NCBI RefSeq assembly: GCF_018687635.1
Contig: NZ_CP061300.1
Coordinates: 620,001-684,000 of the forward strand
Direction of reading: 5' to 3'
Source: Polynucleobacter sp. MWH-Braz-FAM2G
GTDB lineage: Bacteria > Pseudomonadota > Gammaproteobacteria > Burkholderiales > Burkholderiaceae
DNA length: 64,000 nucleotides
Shown: positions 16,618 through 25,696 of the stretch, one piece after another
Layout of the letters: each line of letters begins with the position of its first letter
Position numbering within the stretch: position 1 is the first letter of the stretch
Notes under the pieces: generated by a model
Database searches by the model: none
Seen by the model: the letters and a program-made list of their open reading frames with translations, nothing else
What the model was told of the DNA's origin: nothing
Program-made: the position numbers and the translations under genes

Positions 16618-17247
16618 TTAACGCGCTAGAGGATTGGGAGTGGCCTCTCCGATTTTATGCAGCGTGTTGTTATCGACGTGATGAAATAGTTCCGCTTGAT
16701 CTTTAATTTTCATGATGGTGTCTTGTTCATAGGACCAAGTGCCATCGCTATTGATTGAGACTTGTATACGAAACTCAACCGTTCTAAATGCGTAATCTAA
16801 GAATGGGTTCGATGAGACTCCTGCGTGTCGATCATTTTCTCTTGCGACTAGTTCGAATTGTTTTGCATCTGGGCTTGCGTTGCCCGCTGCCATTGTGATC
16901 ATCCCTCGGGGAATAGTTAGGGTGTGAATAATATTGCCTGTTGCTGGTTCCCATAACCAATAGCCTACTTGATCGTGATAGGTCTTTACTTGGTCGGGCT
17001 TGGTAATGTGGGTGTGATATCTCAAGCCATAAAACAACTGTGGTCCATTAGTTTGAGGGTCAATTGGTTGGAGTTCAATTCGTTCTACATACGCTTGCTT
17101 CTTGGGTCCCTCAGCTTTGGGTTTGACGTCTAAACCTCGAACACCTTCCCAAATTCCGGCCATGTCTGTTAATGGACCAAGCTGCTCGAGCGTATTAACT
17201 GAATAGCCCTGTGGTTCGGTAAAGATGTCGCTCGGAAAATTACTCAT
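16618..17247 (-). CDS. nitrobindin-like haem-binding beta-barrel protein (FABP/DUF1794)
   Basis: A 209-residue cytoplasmic protein. The N-terminal GIWEGVRGLD (about 31-40) corresponds to the GxWxGxG signature of the nitrobindin/FABP-like ten-stranded barrel, followed by YVERIELQPIDPQTNGPQ and YGLRYHTHI typical of the longer proteobacterial form. A His in the C-terminal LFHHVDNNTLHKIG could be the haem ligand. Members bind ferric haem and react with NO or peroxynitrite; whether this one does is inferred. Single gene. Confidence 0.75.
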   Translation of the reverse strand: MSNFPSDIFTEPQGYSVNTLEQLGPLTDMAGIWEGVRGLDVKPKAEGPKKQAYVERIELQPIDPQTNGPQLFYGLRYHTHITKPDQVKTYHDQVGYWLWEPATGNIIHTLTIPRGMITMAAGNASPDAKQFELVARENDRHAGVSSNPFLDYAFRTVEFRIQVSINSDGTWSYEQDTIMKIKDQAELFHHVDNNTLHKIGEATPNPLAR

Positions 17248-17328
17248 AAACCAACCTTTAAAAATGAAGCATTTATCTCAAATTTTTGAGTATTATCAAA
17301 TTATCCACAATCTATCTTGGAGAACCAC

Positions 17329-17619
17329 ATGATTTCTCGTATTGCACACCTCAGCATCGCATCCCTTATTTCTGTTGTAATTGGCTTTTCTCCAATATCC
17401 GTAATGGCTGCTGATCCAGCACCTGCCACTGCACCAGCGGCATCTCCAGCAACTGCGCCAGTCGCAACGCCTGCTGCAACTCCAACTGAGAAGTCTGCCG
17501 AGAAAGCAGCTAAGAAGAAGGCTAAGAAAGAAAAGAAAGCTGAGAAAAAAGCTGAGAAAAAAGCAAAGAAGAAAGCGAAAAAGAAATCTAAAGCTGCTGC
17601 CGAAGTAGCTCCGCAATAA
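17329..17619 (+). CDS. exported Ala/Pro- and Lys-rich low-complexity protein
   Basis: A 96-residue protein: signal peptide (about 1-27, MISRIAHLSIASLISVVIGF then cleavage near VMA-AD), a Pro/Ala/Thr linker (about 28-52), then an extremely basic tail of KK, AEKKA and KKAKK units (about 53-90) ending AAEVAPQ. The ATG at 17329 with GGAG eight bases upstream is preferred to a TTG at 17317. With no folded domain, a structural, envelope-charge or polyanion-binding role is possible but unproven. Confidence 0.7.
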   Translation: MISRIAHLSIASLISVVIGFSPISVMAADPAPATAPAASPATAPVATPAATPTEKSAEKAAKKKAKKEKKAEKKAEKKAKKKAKKKSKAAAEVAPQ

Positions 17620-17620
17620 A

Positions 17621-17644
17621 TTAAACCCCCTTAATTGAGGGGTT
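17621..17644 (-). terminator. terminator of the minus-strand DMT gene
   Basis: AACCCC(T/C) arms (17624-17630 and 17638-17644) form a stem that on the minus strand is followed by TTTAATTTATT. It overlaps the last codons of the transporter at 17631 and the 3' side of the Lys-rich gene. Confidence 0.55.
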
Positions 17645-18608
17645 CGGTACTCTCTAAGTCATCAGATATTTTTGGATCTGGTGACTTTTTTCTTGGAGCG
17701 TCATTGCGTACCAGCAACCACATCGCCGCTATAACCAAGGCCATGCCGCCAATTTGCGTCCACGTAATAGGCTCGGCCAGTATGAAATAACCCATAAAAA
17801 TAGTAGATACTGGGCCGAGTATCCCTGCCTGTGCAACAAGCGGTGAACCGATGCGATTGATAGCAATCATAATTAACAGCATTGGAATTACTGTGCACAA
17901 GCTAGCATTGAGTAGGCTAAACCAATAGATTTGTGGTGGTTGCTGGAAAATTGCTAATGGATTGTGAAGAGTGGATTGCGCTATGCTCAAGATCGCGGAG
18001 GCGGTGCTGGCATAGACCACCAAGCGTATGCTCCCAATTCGCTTCACCATCTCTCCGGCACCAATCATGTAAGCGGCATATGAACAGGCACTTCCAAAAA
18101 CTAGAAGCATGCCAAGCCAAGCAAGCATTCCGGTAGAGCTTGCGTCTTGAATAAAGACAATGAAGACCCCAATGTATCCAACAACTAGTGCATACCACTG
18201 CAGTCGTGAGATGGGTTTTTTTAAAACAAAATAGGATATTACGAGAACAATAGTTGGTGTCAGATAGAGCACAATTCTTTCTAAGCCAACCGAGATATAT
18301 TGAAGACCCAAGAAATCAATATAGCTTGCTAAAAAATATCCTAAAAACCCCAGAAAAAATAATTTGCCACGATCAAGCCAAGTAATTGAAGTCATCTGTT
18401 TGCGTCGTGACTCCCACCAAAAAATTCCCCAAAACAAAGGCATCGCCATTAGCATTCGTAAGGCTAACAGTGTTTCTGCATTAGCTCCGTAATCGAAGGC
18501 TAGCTTGACCAGAATGGCTTTGCCTGAAAAAAGCATAGAGCCGACTGCGGCCATCAAAATGCCGTAGAGGTAGCGTCTGTGATGATGTGCTGCGCTTGCT
18601 GAATGCAT
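17631..18608 (-). CDS. EamA-family DMT transporter
   Basis: A 325-residue protein with ten predicted helices in two EamA repeats (about 15-150 and 160-300), starting GILMAAVGSMLFSGKAILVK and ending with a charged cytoplasmic tail. Proteins of this type export amino acids, purines or other small metabolites. It is a different subgroup from the one at 14369. The NAD(P)HX dehydratase gene lies six bases upstream on the same strand, so they are probably co-transcribed. Confidence 0.88.
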   Translation of the reverse strand: MHSASAAHHHRRYLYGILMAAVGSMLFSGKAILVKLAFDYGANAETLLALRMLMAMPLFWGIFWWESRRKQMTSITWLDRGKLFFLGFLGYFLASYIDFLGLQYISVGLERIVLYLTPTIVLVISYFVLKKPISRLQWYALVVGYIGVFIVFIQDASSTGMLAWLGMLLVFGSACSYAAYMIGAGEMVKRIGSIRLVVYASTASAILSIAQSTLHNPLAIFQQPPQIYWFSLLNASLCTVIPMLLIMIAINRIGSPLVAQAGILGPVSTIFMGYFILAEPITWTQIGGMALVIAAMWLLVRNDAPRKKSPDPKISDDLESTEPLN

Positions 18609-18614
18609 CGCTAT

Positions 18615-19499
18615 TTATAACAGCTTATTCAGTAGTGCTCGCATCTCTAAAATATTTTCGGAGGGAGTAAGTCCAATCGGGCCTATACCCTTATTTACTA
18701 GACTATCTGCTGCGCTAGCATGGAGTTGAACGGCAATCCCAGTTGACTGCCATAGATCTAGATGATGACGTATGCCTTGGGCTGCAATAGCAGCAATGCT
18801 TCCGGTGAGCACATCACCCATGCCTCCAGTGCCCATGCCAGGGTTGCCAGCCATACATTGCTCTAGAGTATGGTGGGGGGAGAGGATTAGGGTGTGCTGT
18901 CCTTTAAGGACCACAATTGATTGTGTTAATACAACTAGTGCTTTGATAGCGCTCAAGCGATCAGATTGCACTTTTTCCGTTGAGCTCTTTAATAAATTTG
19001 CCGCTTCGCCAGGGTGAGGTGTGAGAACAGTGAGACCAGGAAATTTCTGGTTACGATTTATTAAAAGTTCAAGCAACTCACCAGATGCACTAATGAGATT
19101 TAAGGCGTCTGCATCAATCACCAATGGAATCTTGGGGAATGAAAGAGATGCACGTAAACATTCAATTGCGAGTTCTGATTTACCAAGACCTGGCCCAATC
19201 GCGATCACATCGGGTTGGGTAGTATTAATTACATCCAAAATATTGGGTGTAACAAGTTGAATCATGAGCTCGGGATGATCAGCATCTGCGTGAGCCGAAG
19301 CGGGGTCGAGCATTTCTAGAATGGTCCAGCCCGCACCCAAATGCAAACATGCATTTCCTGCAAGTAGTAGGGCGCCAGCCATACCAGTTGCTCCACCAAT
19401 CAACATAACTTTGCCCGCATGACCTTTGTGTTCTGCAGGCGCGCGCTTTAAAAGTTTGACGAGGTCAAAGGTGTCTAGAGTCTTAGCTTGGGAATTCAT
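18615..19499 (-). CDS. nnrD: ADP-dependent NAD(P)H-hydrate dehydratase
   Basis: A 294-residue YjeF C-terminal (ribokinase-like) domain enzyme that repairs damaged NADHX and NADPHX. Signatures: VMLIGGATGMAGALLLAG (about 31-48), IGPGLGKSELA (about 102-112), LTPHPGEAANLL (about 157-168) and NPGMGTGGMGDVLTGSIAA (about 219-237), the nucleotide/Mg-binding region. The N-terminal epimerase (NnrE) domain found fused in E. coli is absent and not encoded nearby. Six bases separate it from the DMT transporter. Confidence 0.9.
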   Translation of the reverse strand: MNSQAKTLDTFDLVKLLKRAPAEHKGHAGKVMLIGGATGMAGALLLAGNACLHLGAGWTILEMLDPASAHADADHPELMIQLVTPNILDVINTTQPDVIAIGPGLGKSELAIECLRASLSFPKIPLVIDADALNLISASGELLELLINRNQKFPGLTVLTPHPGEAANLLKSSTEKVQSDRLSAIKALVVLTQSIVVLKGQHTLILSPHHTLEQCMAGNPGMGTGGMGDVLTGSIAAIAAQGIRHHLDLWQSTGIAVQLHASAADSLVNKGIGPIGLTPSENILEMRALLNKLL

Positions 19500-19563
19500 T
19501 TCAGTAGTATCGCTCTGATTGCTGGGGGCTTGAGCAAATTATAGGAAAGAGTATGCTGAACAC

Positions 19564-20979
19564 ATGAAGATCCAATTTCTTGGTGCGGCAGGAGAAGTAA
19601 CAGGCTCTAGACATTCCATGGAGGTAACTCTCGCGGGAAAGGTCAGGCATTTTATGGTTGATTATGGAATGTTCCAAGGGGGACGTGAAGCAACCAATAA
19701 GAATCTAGAGTCTTTGCCCTTCTCGCCAAAAGAGCTTGATTTTGTGGTTTTGACCCATGCTCATATTGACCATAGCGGTCTTCTGCCGCGATTGTGTGCT
19801 CAGGGGTTTGATGGACCCATTTACTGCACACCTGCAACTTATGAGTTACTAAAAATTCTCTTGCTTGATAGCGCTCATTTACAACGTGCTGATGTAGAGA
19901 GGGCTGAGAGAAAACAAAAGGCTGGGAAGTGGCGCGGAGAACTGCCGGTTGCTTTGTATTCTAGGGAAGAAGTAGAGGTGACCCTGACTCGATTTGAAGT
20001 GGTGGAGTATGGAAAGCGAATTGAGTTAGTACCAGGCATCCATTTGGAGTTTCGGAATGCGGGGCACATATTAGGATCTGCGATAGCAGTTATGGATATC
20101 GCTGAAGACGGTTCTCAATCAAAACGATGTGTCTTTTCTGGGGACATTGGTATGAAAGGCAAGGTTTTAATGCCCGACCCTGATTTAGTTAAAAGTGCTG
20201 ATGTCGTTGTGGTGGAATCAACTTATGGTGATCGATTGCATCGCAGTCTGCAGGAGACAGAGGATGAATTGGTTGAAGTAATCGTTTCAACCATGGATGC
20301 TCATGGCAATGTGGTAATGCCTGCATTTGCGGTAGGACGCACACAAGAAATATTATTTTTATTAATTGATCTGGTGAGAAGAAAACGACTACCGCATTTG
20401 AGTATTTGGGTCGACTCACCTATGGCTACTGCAGCCACGCATTTGACTCAGCATTTTTTTAAAGAGTTAGATGGCCAATCTCAAGTCACTTTTGAATGGT
20501 ACAAACAAAACCCGAATGCAGTAGATCTTCGTTTTATTGCTGATGTAGAAGAGTCTAAAGCGCTCAATAAGGTTAAAGGTGGCGCTATTATTATTTCAGC
20601 GAGCGGCATGTGTGATGCGGGGCGTATTGTTCATCACCTAGAAGCAAACTTGCCACGCGCTCAAAATGCCATTGTGATCACAGGCTTTCAGGCTTATGGC
20701 AGTCTAGGTAGGCGTTTGGTGGATAAGGCTCGCAAAGTTCGTTTATTTGGCGAAGAGGTGGCCGTGAGGGCCTCCATTCATACTATTGGCGGTTTATCTG
20801 CTCATGCTGATCAGGCTGGTTTGCTAGAGTGGTTGAGGGGATTTGAGCAAGCCCCAAAAACAGTCTTTGTAGTGCATGGTGAACCTGAGTCATCATCGGT
20901 CTTGGCTGAAAGCATTCGGCAGGAGTTGCATTGGAAAAATGTCATCATCCCTGAGCGTTTACATACCTACCAATGTTAA
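19564..20979 (+). CDS. metallo-beta-lactamase/beta-CASP RNase-type protein
   Basis: A 471-residue enzyme of the RNA-processing beta-CASP group. Zinc motif THAHIDHSG (His65, His67, Asp69, His70), the third His in NAGHILGSA, Asp in FSGDIG, and beta-CASP signatures PAFAVGRTQE, SASGMCDAGR and GGLSAHADQ are all present, ending with FVVHGE. These are ribonucleases or 3'-end-processing enzymes related to CPSF73. The gene is divergent from nnrD; its target RNA is unknown. Confidence 0.9.
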   Translation: MKIQFLGAAGEVTGSRHSMEVTLAGKVRHFMVDYGMFQGGREATNKNLESLPFSPKELDFVVLTHAHIDHSGLLPRLCAQGFDGPIYCTPATYELLKILLLDSAHLQRADVERAERKQKAGKWRGELPVALYSREEVEVTLTRFEVVEYGKRIELVPGIHLEFRNAGHILGSAIAVMDIAEDGSQSKRCVFSGDIGMKGKVLMPDPDLVKSADVVVVESTYGDRLHRSLQETEDELVEVIVSTMDAHGNVVMPAFAVGRTQEILFLLIDLVRRKRLPHLSIWVDSPMATAATHLTQHFFKELDGQSQVTFEWYKQNPNAVDLRFIADVEESKALNKVKGGAIIISASGMCDAGRIVHHLEANLPRAQNAIVITGFQAYGSLGRRLVDKARKVRLFGEEVAVRASIHTIGGLSAHADQAGLLEWLRGFEQAPKTVFVVHGEPESSSVLAESIRQELHWKNVIIPERLHTYQC

Positions 20980-20980
20980 T

Positions 20981-21802
20981 TTAATCAGCTACTTTTGCAC
21001 CTTGAATGTTGTGACGTTTCATACTGTCAGCCACAAATCCAGATTGTTTTAATTCGGCGATGACATTACTCAGATATGAGTTTGTGTTTTCATAATTGGA
21101 CCTAGCTTTTGGAATGCCAATGGCTTGGTGGATCACCATAAATCTGCCTGGAAGCATGCGTAAACCTTCATAGCGTTTCGCATCGCTTTCTAATTGCTGC
21201 TTAACGCCAGCTGCCACACTGCCTTTGCCAGACATAAAGTCGTCCACAACCGCTTGTGAACTAGCGGCCCTTAGCAGGGAGGCATGCTTGATTTCTCTTG
21301 TGAGATAGAGGTCATAGGCACTTCCTTTGCCAACCACGATCTCTGTGCCAGCAACATCTACCTCTTCATTAACCTGAATTGGTGAGGCTGATTTAACCAT
21401 GTAAGCCCCCTCAATTTGAATATAAGCTGGCGTATAACTAATGTCGGCACCTCGTACTGGATCGATTGCTACAAATACTAAATCGATATTTCCGGATTTA
21501 ACCGCATCCACAGTGGCGCCCGCGGTTTTAAAAGGAATGAGCTCTACTGGCAATTGAATGCGTTTACCAATTTCATTTGCAATATCAATAGTTACACCGA
21601 ACAAATGCTTTGTATTGGGATCTTCGTTGGCAAGAATTGGATTTCCTAGGTTGATGCCTACACGCAATGTGCCAGTTGGAGCAAAAGAAGTAAGAGAAGT
21701 AGAGTCTAGAGTTTTCATGTCTTTAAAGGATTGGCTAAAGGCAATTTGAGCTGTGCACAAAAGAGCCAAAGTGGTAGCTAAAGAAAATAATAACTTCATC
21801 AA
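20981..21802 (-). CDS. periplasmic family 3 solute-binding protein (amino-acid type)
   Basis: A 273-residue protein with a signal peptide (about 1-23, ending in AFSQS) and a type II periplasmic binding fold: GTLRVGINLGNPI, FGVTIDIANEIGKR, and NIDLVFVAIDPVRG with the conserved Arg that normally binds a substrate carboxylate. No ABC permease or ATPase gene is adjacent; neighbours are convergent or unrelated. It may feed a transporter encoded elsewhere or act as a sensor. Ligand unknown. Confidence 0.82.
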   Translation of the reverse strand: MMKLLFSLATTLALLCTAQIAFSQSFKDMKTLDSTSLTSFAPTGTLRVGINLGNPILANEDPNTKHLFGVTIDIANEIGKRIQLPVELIPFKTAGATVDAVKSGNIDLVFVAIDPVRGADISYTPAYIQIEGAYMVKSASPIQVNEEVDVAGTEIVVGKGSAYDLYLTREIKHASLLRAASSQAVVDDFMSGKGSVAAGVKQQLESDAKRYEGLRMLPGRFMVIHQAIGIPKARSNYENTNSYLSNVIAELKQSGFVADSMKRHNIQGAKVAD

Positions 21803-21816
21803 ATTGATGATATAAA

Positions 21817-21840
21817 AAAACCGCGGCGGACCGCGGTTTT
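21817..21840. terminator. intrinsic terminator, bidirectional
   Basis: AAAACCGCGG and CCGCGGTTTT arms around CGGA form a strong symmetric hairpin with T-runs on both strands. It lies between the small membrane protein gene (stop 21858) and the binding-protein gene start, so it chiefly ends the former. Confidence 0.85.
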
Positions 21841-21857
21841 ATGTGCAAAAGAAGTAA

Positions 21858-22061
21858 TTACTTCTTAGCGTCAGCTGCAGGAGCTGCCGCTGGTGCTGCT
21901 GGAGCAGCTGCAGGAGCATCTTTTTTGGCTTCTTCTACATGAGTTGCTTCAGCGCCATGCTTTTCGCCGCCCATATCAATGTCGCCATCACCCTTGAGGA
22001 GTAAATAGGCTGTGGCACCAATTAATGCCAGAACGATGATGATAAGAGAACGGTTACTCAT
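21858..22061 (-). CDS. small single-pass membrane protein with Ala/Pro tail
   Basis: A 67-residue protein with one transmembrane helix (about 5-23, LIIIVLALIGATAYLLL), then an acidic, His-containing stretch and a low-complexity tail of AAP repeats. There is no positively charged cleavage context, so the helix is likely a membrane anchor with the tail in the periplasm. It has AAGGAAAAG just upstream as ribosome site and a strong terminator behind it. No family recognised. Confidence 0.65.
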   Translation of the reverse strand: MSNRSLIIIVLALIGATAYLLLKGDGDIDMGGEKHGAEATHVEEAKKDAPAAAPAAPAAAPAADAKK

Positions 22062-22226
22062 TGCTTTTCCTTCGATTTGGTTGAAATTCCATCAATATTA
22101 ACTCGGGATGGGCGCTGGGTAAATCCCAAATAAGCTCAGAACCCCATATCCTAGTGAGAAATAGGTATTAACACTTATTCAAAGTGCAGGTTAAGATCTC
22201 TCTATAGATAGCTTAAAGGTCGCAAT

Positions 22227-23084
22227 ATGAGTTCCAAACTCCCCGTTAATAATGCGCAAACAATCACCGAGTTTTTAAATCTTCATAGAAACCAGCTTTC
22301 TGAAGAAGATTCTGATGATTCTTATAAATTTGCGTTTGATGACGAAGCTTTTTTGTCGCGCAGAGAAACGATCGGAATTCGTTTCGAGCTAGAGCTTCTG
22401 AAGCCTGAAATACTTTTAAAAGAACATGGGATTGATCACACCATTACGGTCTTTGGATCAACTCGCTTTGTAAGTCGCGAGCATGCTCTTGATTTGGAAA
22501 AGAAGGCGACCACCCCCGAAGCTCTTGCGCTTGCTAAAAAGGCTCTTCTACATAGCAAGTATTACGAATCCGCAAAGGAATTCGGCTCTCTAGTAGCGCA
22601 ATACAACGCTACTCAAGCAAGCGATGCTGACAAGCTACGGATTTGTACAGGAGGTGGCCCAGGAATCATGGAGGCAGCGAATCGCGGCGCCTTTGAAGCG
22701 GGCGATAAAACGATTGGTTTTAATATCAGCCTTCCTAGAGAACAGCATCCCAATCCTTATATCAGTCCAGGCTTAAGTTTTCGCTTTCATTATTTTGCGC
22801 TGCGGAAGATGCACTTTATGTTGCGTGCTAGAGCAATCGTCGCCTACCCTGGAGGTTTTGGCTCTTTTGATGAGTTATTTGAAGTTTTGACCCTAATACA
22901 GACCAAGAAAGTGGTGCCTATTCCTGTGATATTAGTAGGTATTGATTATTGGAATGAAATGGTGAACTTCAAACATATGGTCGAATTCGGGGTTATAGAT
23001 CAAGAAGATATGCAATCTATTCATTTTGTAGAAACTGCTCAAGAGGCATGGCAGATTATTCAGAACTGGTATCAACTGAGCTGA
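22227..23084 (+). CDS. LOG-family nucleotide-binding protein (TIGR00730-like)
   Basis: A 285-residue Rossmann-fold protein with the motif pair of the LOG (lonely guy) family: CTGGGPGIMEAANRGA near 139-154 and PGGFGSFDELFE near 211-222 (canonical PGGxGTxxE; Thr is Ser here). Members are nucleoside 5'-monophosphate phosphoribohydrolases, related to cytokinin-activating enzymes, or uncharacterised 'lysine decarboxylase-like' proteins. The longer N-terminal part (about 95 residues) marks the proteobacterial long type. It is followed by a channel-like gene 28 bases later. Confidence 0.85.
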   Translation: MSSKLPVNNAQTITEFLNLHRNQLSEEDSDDSYKFAFDDEAFLSRRETIGIRFELELLKPEILLKEHGIDHTITVFGSTRFVSREHALDLEKKATTPEALALAKKALLHSKYYESAKEFGSLVAQYNATQASDADKLRICTGGGPGIMEAANRGAFEAGDKTIGFNISLPREQHPNPYISPGLSFRFHYFALRKMHFMLRARAIVAYPGGFGSFDELFEVLTLIQTKKVVPIPVILVGIDYWNEMVNFKHMVEFGVIDQEDMQSIHFVETAQEAWQIIQNWYQLS

Positions 23085-23112
23085 AGTTAGGCGCGTCTGT
23101 AAAATCAATGCA

Positions 23113-23625
23113 ATGAACCCAGCAAATACATCGCTCATAACCTCATTGGATCTACCAGGCTATTTGATTGGTGGCGCCATGCTCTTATTGGTAATGGTCT
23201 TTCATGGAATGGTTCTGCTGCAAATTGCAAAACGCTATGAGGTAAAGACGTTTCTCTATTTATCGGAGAAAAAGTACTCAGCTGTCGCCCTTTGTTTTTA
23301 TGTCAGCGTGTTCTATTTATTTTTGACGCATATTGCTGAAATATTCATTTGGGGTATTGCCTTATGCTCATTCAATTTAATTTCTGGATTGGGTCAAAGT
23401 ATTTTGTTCAGTGGCAGCACCTATACTGCCATGGGATTTATGGAAGATATTCTTCCTGAGGGCTGGAAGATGTTGGCAGTCATTATTGCTTTCTCGGGAA
23501 TGTTTTCATTTGCTTGGACTGCCTCGGTAATGATTTCAATGACCAAGAATTTTCGTCAAGCCTATACCAAGTTACATATGAGAAAACTCAATATCTCATC
23601 CGACATCATTGATCGCTTTGAGTAA
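23113..23625 (+). CDS. ion-channel-like membrane protein
   Basis: A 170-residue protein with about four hydrophobic segments (about 15-38, 55-75, 77-100, 118-140). The segment GSTYTAMGFMEDILPEGWKM followed by a long helix FSGMFSFAWTASVMISM resembles the pore loop and second helix of two-helix potassium channels (TTxGYGD...). The selectivity sequence is TAMGF rather than TxGYG, so K+ selectivity is doubtful. It sits three bases before the flavoprotein gene, hence probably the same transcript. Confidence 0.65.
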   Translation: MNPANTSLITSLDLPGYLIGGAMLLLVMVFHGMVLLQIAKRYEVKTFLYLSEKKYSAVALCFYVSVFYLFLTHIAEIFIWGIALCSFNLISGLGQSILFSGSTYTAMGFMEDILPEGWKMLAVIIAFSGMFSFAWTASVMISMTKNFRQAYTKLHMRKLNISSDIIDRFE

Positions 23626-23627
23626 GT

Positions 23628-24845
23628 ATGAGTAAAACTTGGGATGCCATCATCATCGGTGGTGGAGCTGCGGGTCTATTTTGTGCGGGTGTTGCGGGCC
23701 AGCTTGGAAAAAAAATTCTAGTGCTTGATCATGCTGAAATCTTAGGTGAAAAGATTCGTATTAGCGGTGGTGGGCGATGTAATTTCACTAATTTGCATAC
23801 CAGCCCCGCCAATTTTTTATCTCTTAATCAGCATTTTGTGAAAAGTGCTTTGGCTCGTTATCCCTCAGCTGAGTTCATCAAATTGGTAATGGCTCATGGG
23901 ATTGATTTTCATGAGAAGCATCAAGGTCAATTGTTTTGTGATGATTCAGCAAAGCAAATCATTGAATTGCTTTTTGCGGAGTGCGCAAAAGGTAAGGTCA
24001 GTATTCGCAATCCAGTTACCGTCACATCGATTCAGAAGGAAGGTAATCTATGGGCCGTTTCTACGAATAATGGTACTGAAAAATCCAAAACTGTTGTGAT
24101 GGCAACAGGAGGTTTGCCGGTTCCTGCGATCGGTGCTACTGCCTATTCATTGGATATAGCCAAGCAGTTTGGTCTGAATGTGATTGCCCCAAGGCCTGCC
24201 CTAGTACCACTTTCCTTTACCGCGGAAACTTTTGGAAATTTGAATGATTTGGCTGGCTTAAGTATCCCAGTCAGAATTGCCGCTGGCTCTAAAGGCAGGC
24301 GCTATGGTGCTTGCAGGTTTAATGAAGATCTATTGCTCACTCATAAAGGTTTATCTGGTCCAGCAGTGCTTCAGGCAAGCAGCTATTGGGAGGAAGGTGA
24401 ACCGATACATATTGATTGGCTGGGAGCCATTGAGCGACCAGACGGCTTTAACTGCGATGAGCTTTTCAATAAGGAAGAGAATCGACTTAAACATGCTGAA
24501 ACCATTTTGTCGGCAGTATTCCCGCAACGTTTAGCCAAAGCTTTTGCTGATCAAAGAAACTTAACAGGTCGTAAATGGGCTGAAGTATCCAAAAAGGATC
24601 GACAAGCGCTTAAAGAACTCATCACGAACTGGTCAGTCAAGCCAGCAGGCACTCTGGGGTGGAAAAAGGCCGAGGTAATGTTGGGTGGAGTGGACACTAA
24701 AGACCTAGATAGTCAGACAATGATGTCCCGTCAAAACCCAGGATTATTTTTTATCGGGGAATGTGTGGATGTTACAGGCCATCTCGGTGGTCACAATTTT
24801 CAGTGGGCTTGGGCAAGTGGCTTTGCTTGCGCGCAGGCCTTATAA
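23628..24845 (+). CDS. HI0933/BaiN-family flavoprotein
   Basis: A 405-residue FAD-dependent protein. DAIIIGGGAAGLFCAGVAGQ (about 5-24) is the FAD-binding motif, RISGGGRCNFTNLH (about 43-56) is the hallmark of the HI0933/YhiN family, and FFIGECVDVTGHLGGHNFQW near the C-terminus is its second signature. Members reduce diverse substrates or have unknown roles. It overlaps nothing but follows the channel-like gene by only three bases. Confidence 0.88.
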   Translation: MSKTWDAIIIGGGAAGLFCAGVAGQLGKKILVLDHAEILGEKIRISGGGRCNFTNLHTSPANFLSLNQHFVKSALARYPSAEFIKLVMAHGIDFHEKHQGQLFCDDSAKQIIELLFAECAKGKVSIRNPVTVTSIQKEGNLWAVSTNNGTEKSKTVVMATGGLPVPAIGATAYSLDIAKQFGLNVIAPRPALVPLSFTAETFGNLNDLAGLSIPVRIAAGSKGRRYGACRFNEDLLLTHKGLSGPAVLQASSYWEEGEPIHIDWLGAIERPDGFNCDELFNKEENRLKHAETILSAVFPQRLAKAFADQRNLTGRKWAEVSKKDRQALKELITNWSVKPAGTLGWKKAEVMLGGVDTKDLDSQTMMSRQNPGLFFIGECVDVTGHLGGHNFQWAWASGFACAQAL

Positions 24846-24871
24846 AGATACGCTACTGAAAATCGAAGTTA

Positions 24872-25633
24872 TTAGCCTATCCGTTTTTTCTTCTCACGTG
24901 AGCGAATATTTAAGAGTTCAACTGTTAATGAGAACGCCATGGCTACGTAGACATACCCCTTAGGAATGTGAAGCCCCATTCCTTCGGCAATCAGAACTAC
25001 ACCCACAACAGTTAAAAAGGATAGAGCGAGTACTTTAATCGAGGGATGGCGCTGAACAAAGTCGCCGATCGGCTTTGCTGCAATGAGCATAATCAAAACT
25101 GAGGCGAGAACTGCAGCAATCATCACGCTAATTTGATCAACCATGCCAACAGCAGTAATCACGCTGTCCAAAGAAAAGATGATGTCTAGCAAACCAATTT
25201 GCAAAACCGAGCCAATAAATAGGGTAAACATTGATTTTGCACGCTCCTTCTTATCAGCGACCCCTATCTCTTCGTGATGATCTCGAGCCTCTACTTCTAT
25301 ATAGATTTCTTTTGAGGCCTTCCAGATCAGAAAGAAACCTCCAAGCAATAGGATTAGGTCTCTGCCGCTAATTGAATGTTCTATCACAGTAAAAAGCGGA
25401 GTGGTTAAACCCATTACCCAAGATAGACTTAGCAATAAAAGGATGCGGGTTACTAGGGCGAAGATCAGACCAAAGCGTCGTACTTTTTCTCGAATCTCTG
25501 CAGGTAGTCGGTTAGCGATAACGCTAATGAAAATGATGTTGTCGATGCCTAGAATAATTTCTAGGGCAGAGAGTGTTAGAAAAGCGATCCAGGCATTGGG
25601 GTCGCTTATTAACTGCATAAAGCTTTCGATCAT
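24872..25633 (-). CDS. TerC-family membrane protein
   Basis: A 253-residue protein with about seven transmembrane helices. WIAFLTLSALEIILGIDNIIF carries the conserved acidic motif of TerC proteins, repeated later as DIIFSLDSVITAVGM; both Asp-containing motifs lie within helices and may coordinate a metal. Members are linked to tellurite resistance and manganese efflux coupled to secretion. I start at the ATG at 25633 rather than at 25681, because family members begin just before this first helix and the longer form would overlap the divergent gene. Confidence 0.85.
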   Translation of the reverse strand: MIESFMQLISDPNAWIAFLTLSALEIILGIDNIIFISVIANRLPAEIREKVRRFGLIFALVTRILLLLSLSWVMGLTTPLFTVIEHSISGRDLILLLGGFFLIWKASKEIYIEVEARDHHEEIGVADKKERAKSMFTLFIGSVLQIGLLDIIFSLDSVITAVGMVDQISVMIAAVLASVLIMLIAAKPIGDFVQRHPSIKVLALSFLTVVGVVLIAEGMGLHIPKGYVYVAMAFSLTVELLNIRSREKKKRIG

Positions 25634-25696
25634 GATTTGCTTTGCTGAGAGAGTCTTGGGGTAAAGTGTATCCAAGTGCATTCAATATTGCGGATT

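Noticed and set aside
17480..17600. Tandem-like repeat resembling a CRISPR or satellite
   Set aside because: Short degenerate Lys-codon units in coding frame, no regular spacers.
17296..17616. 106-residue Ser/Leu/Phe-rich minus-strand ORF
   Set aside because: Mirror of the Lys-rich repeats on the other strand; low-complexity artefact.
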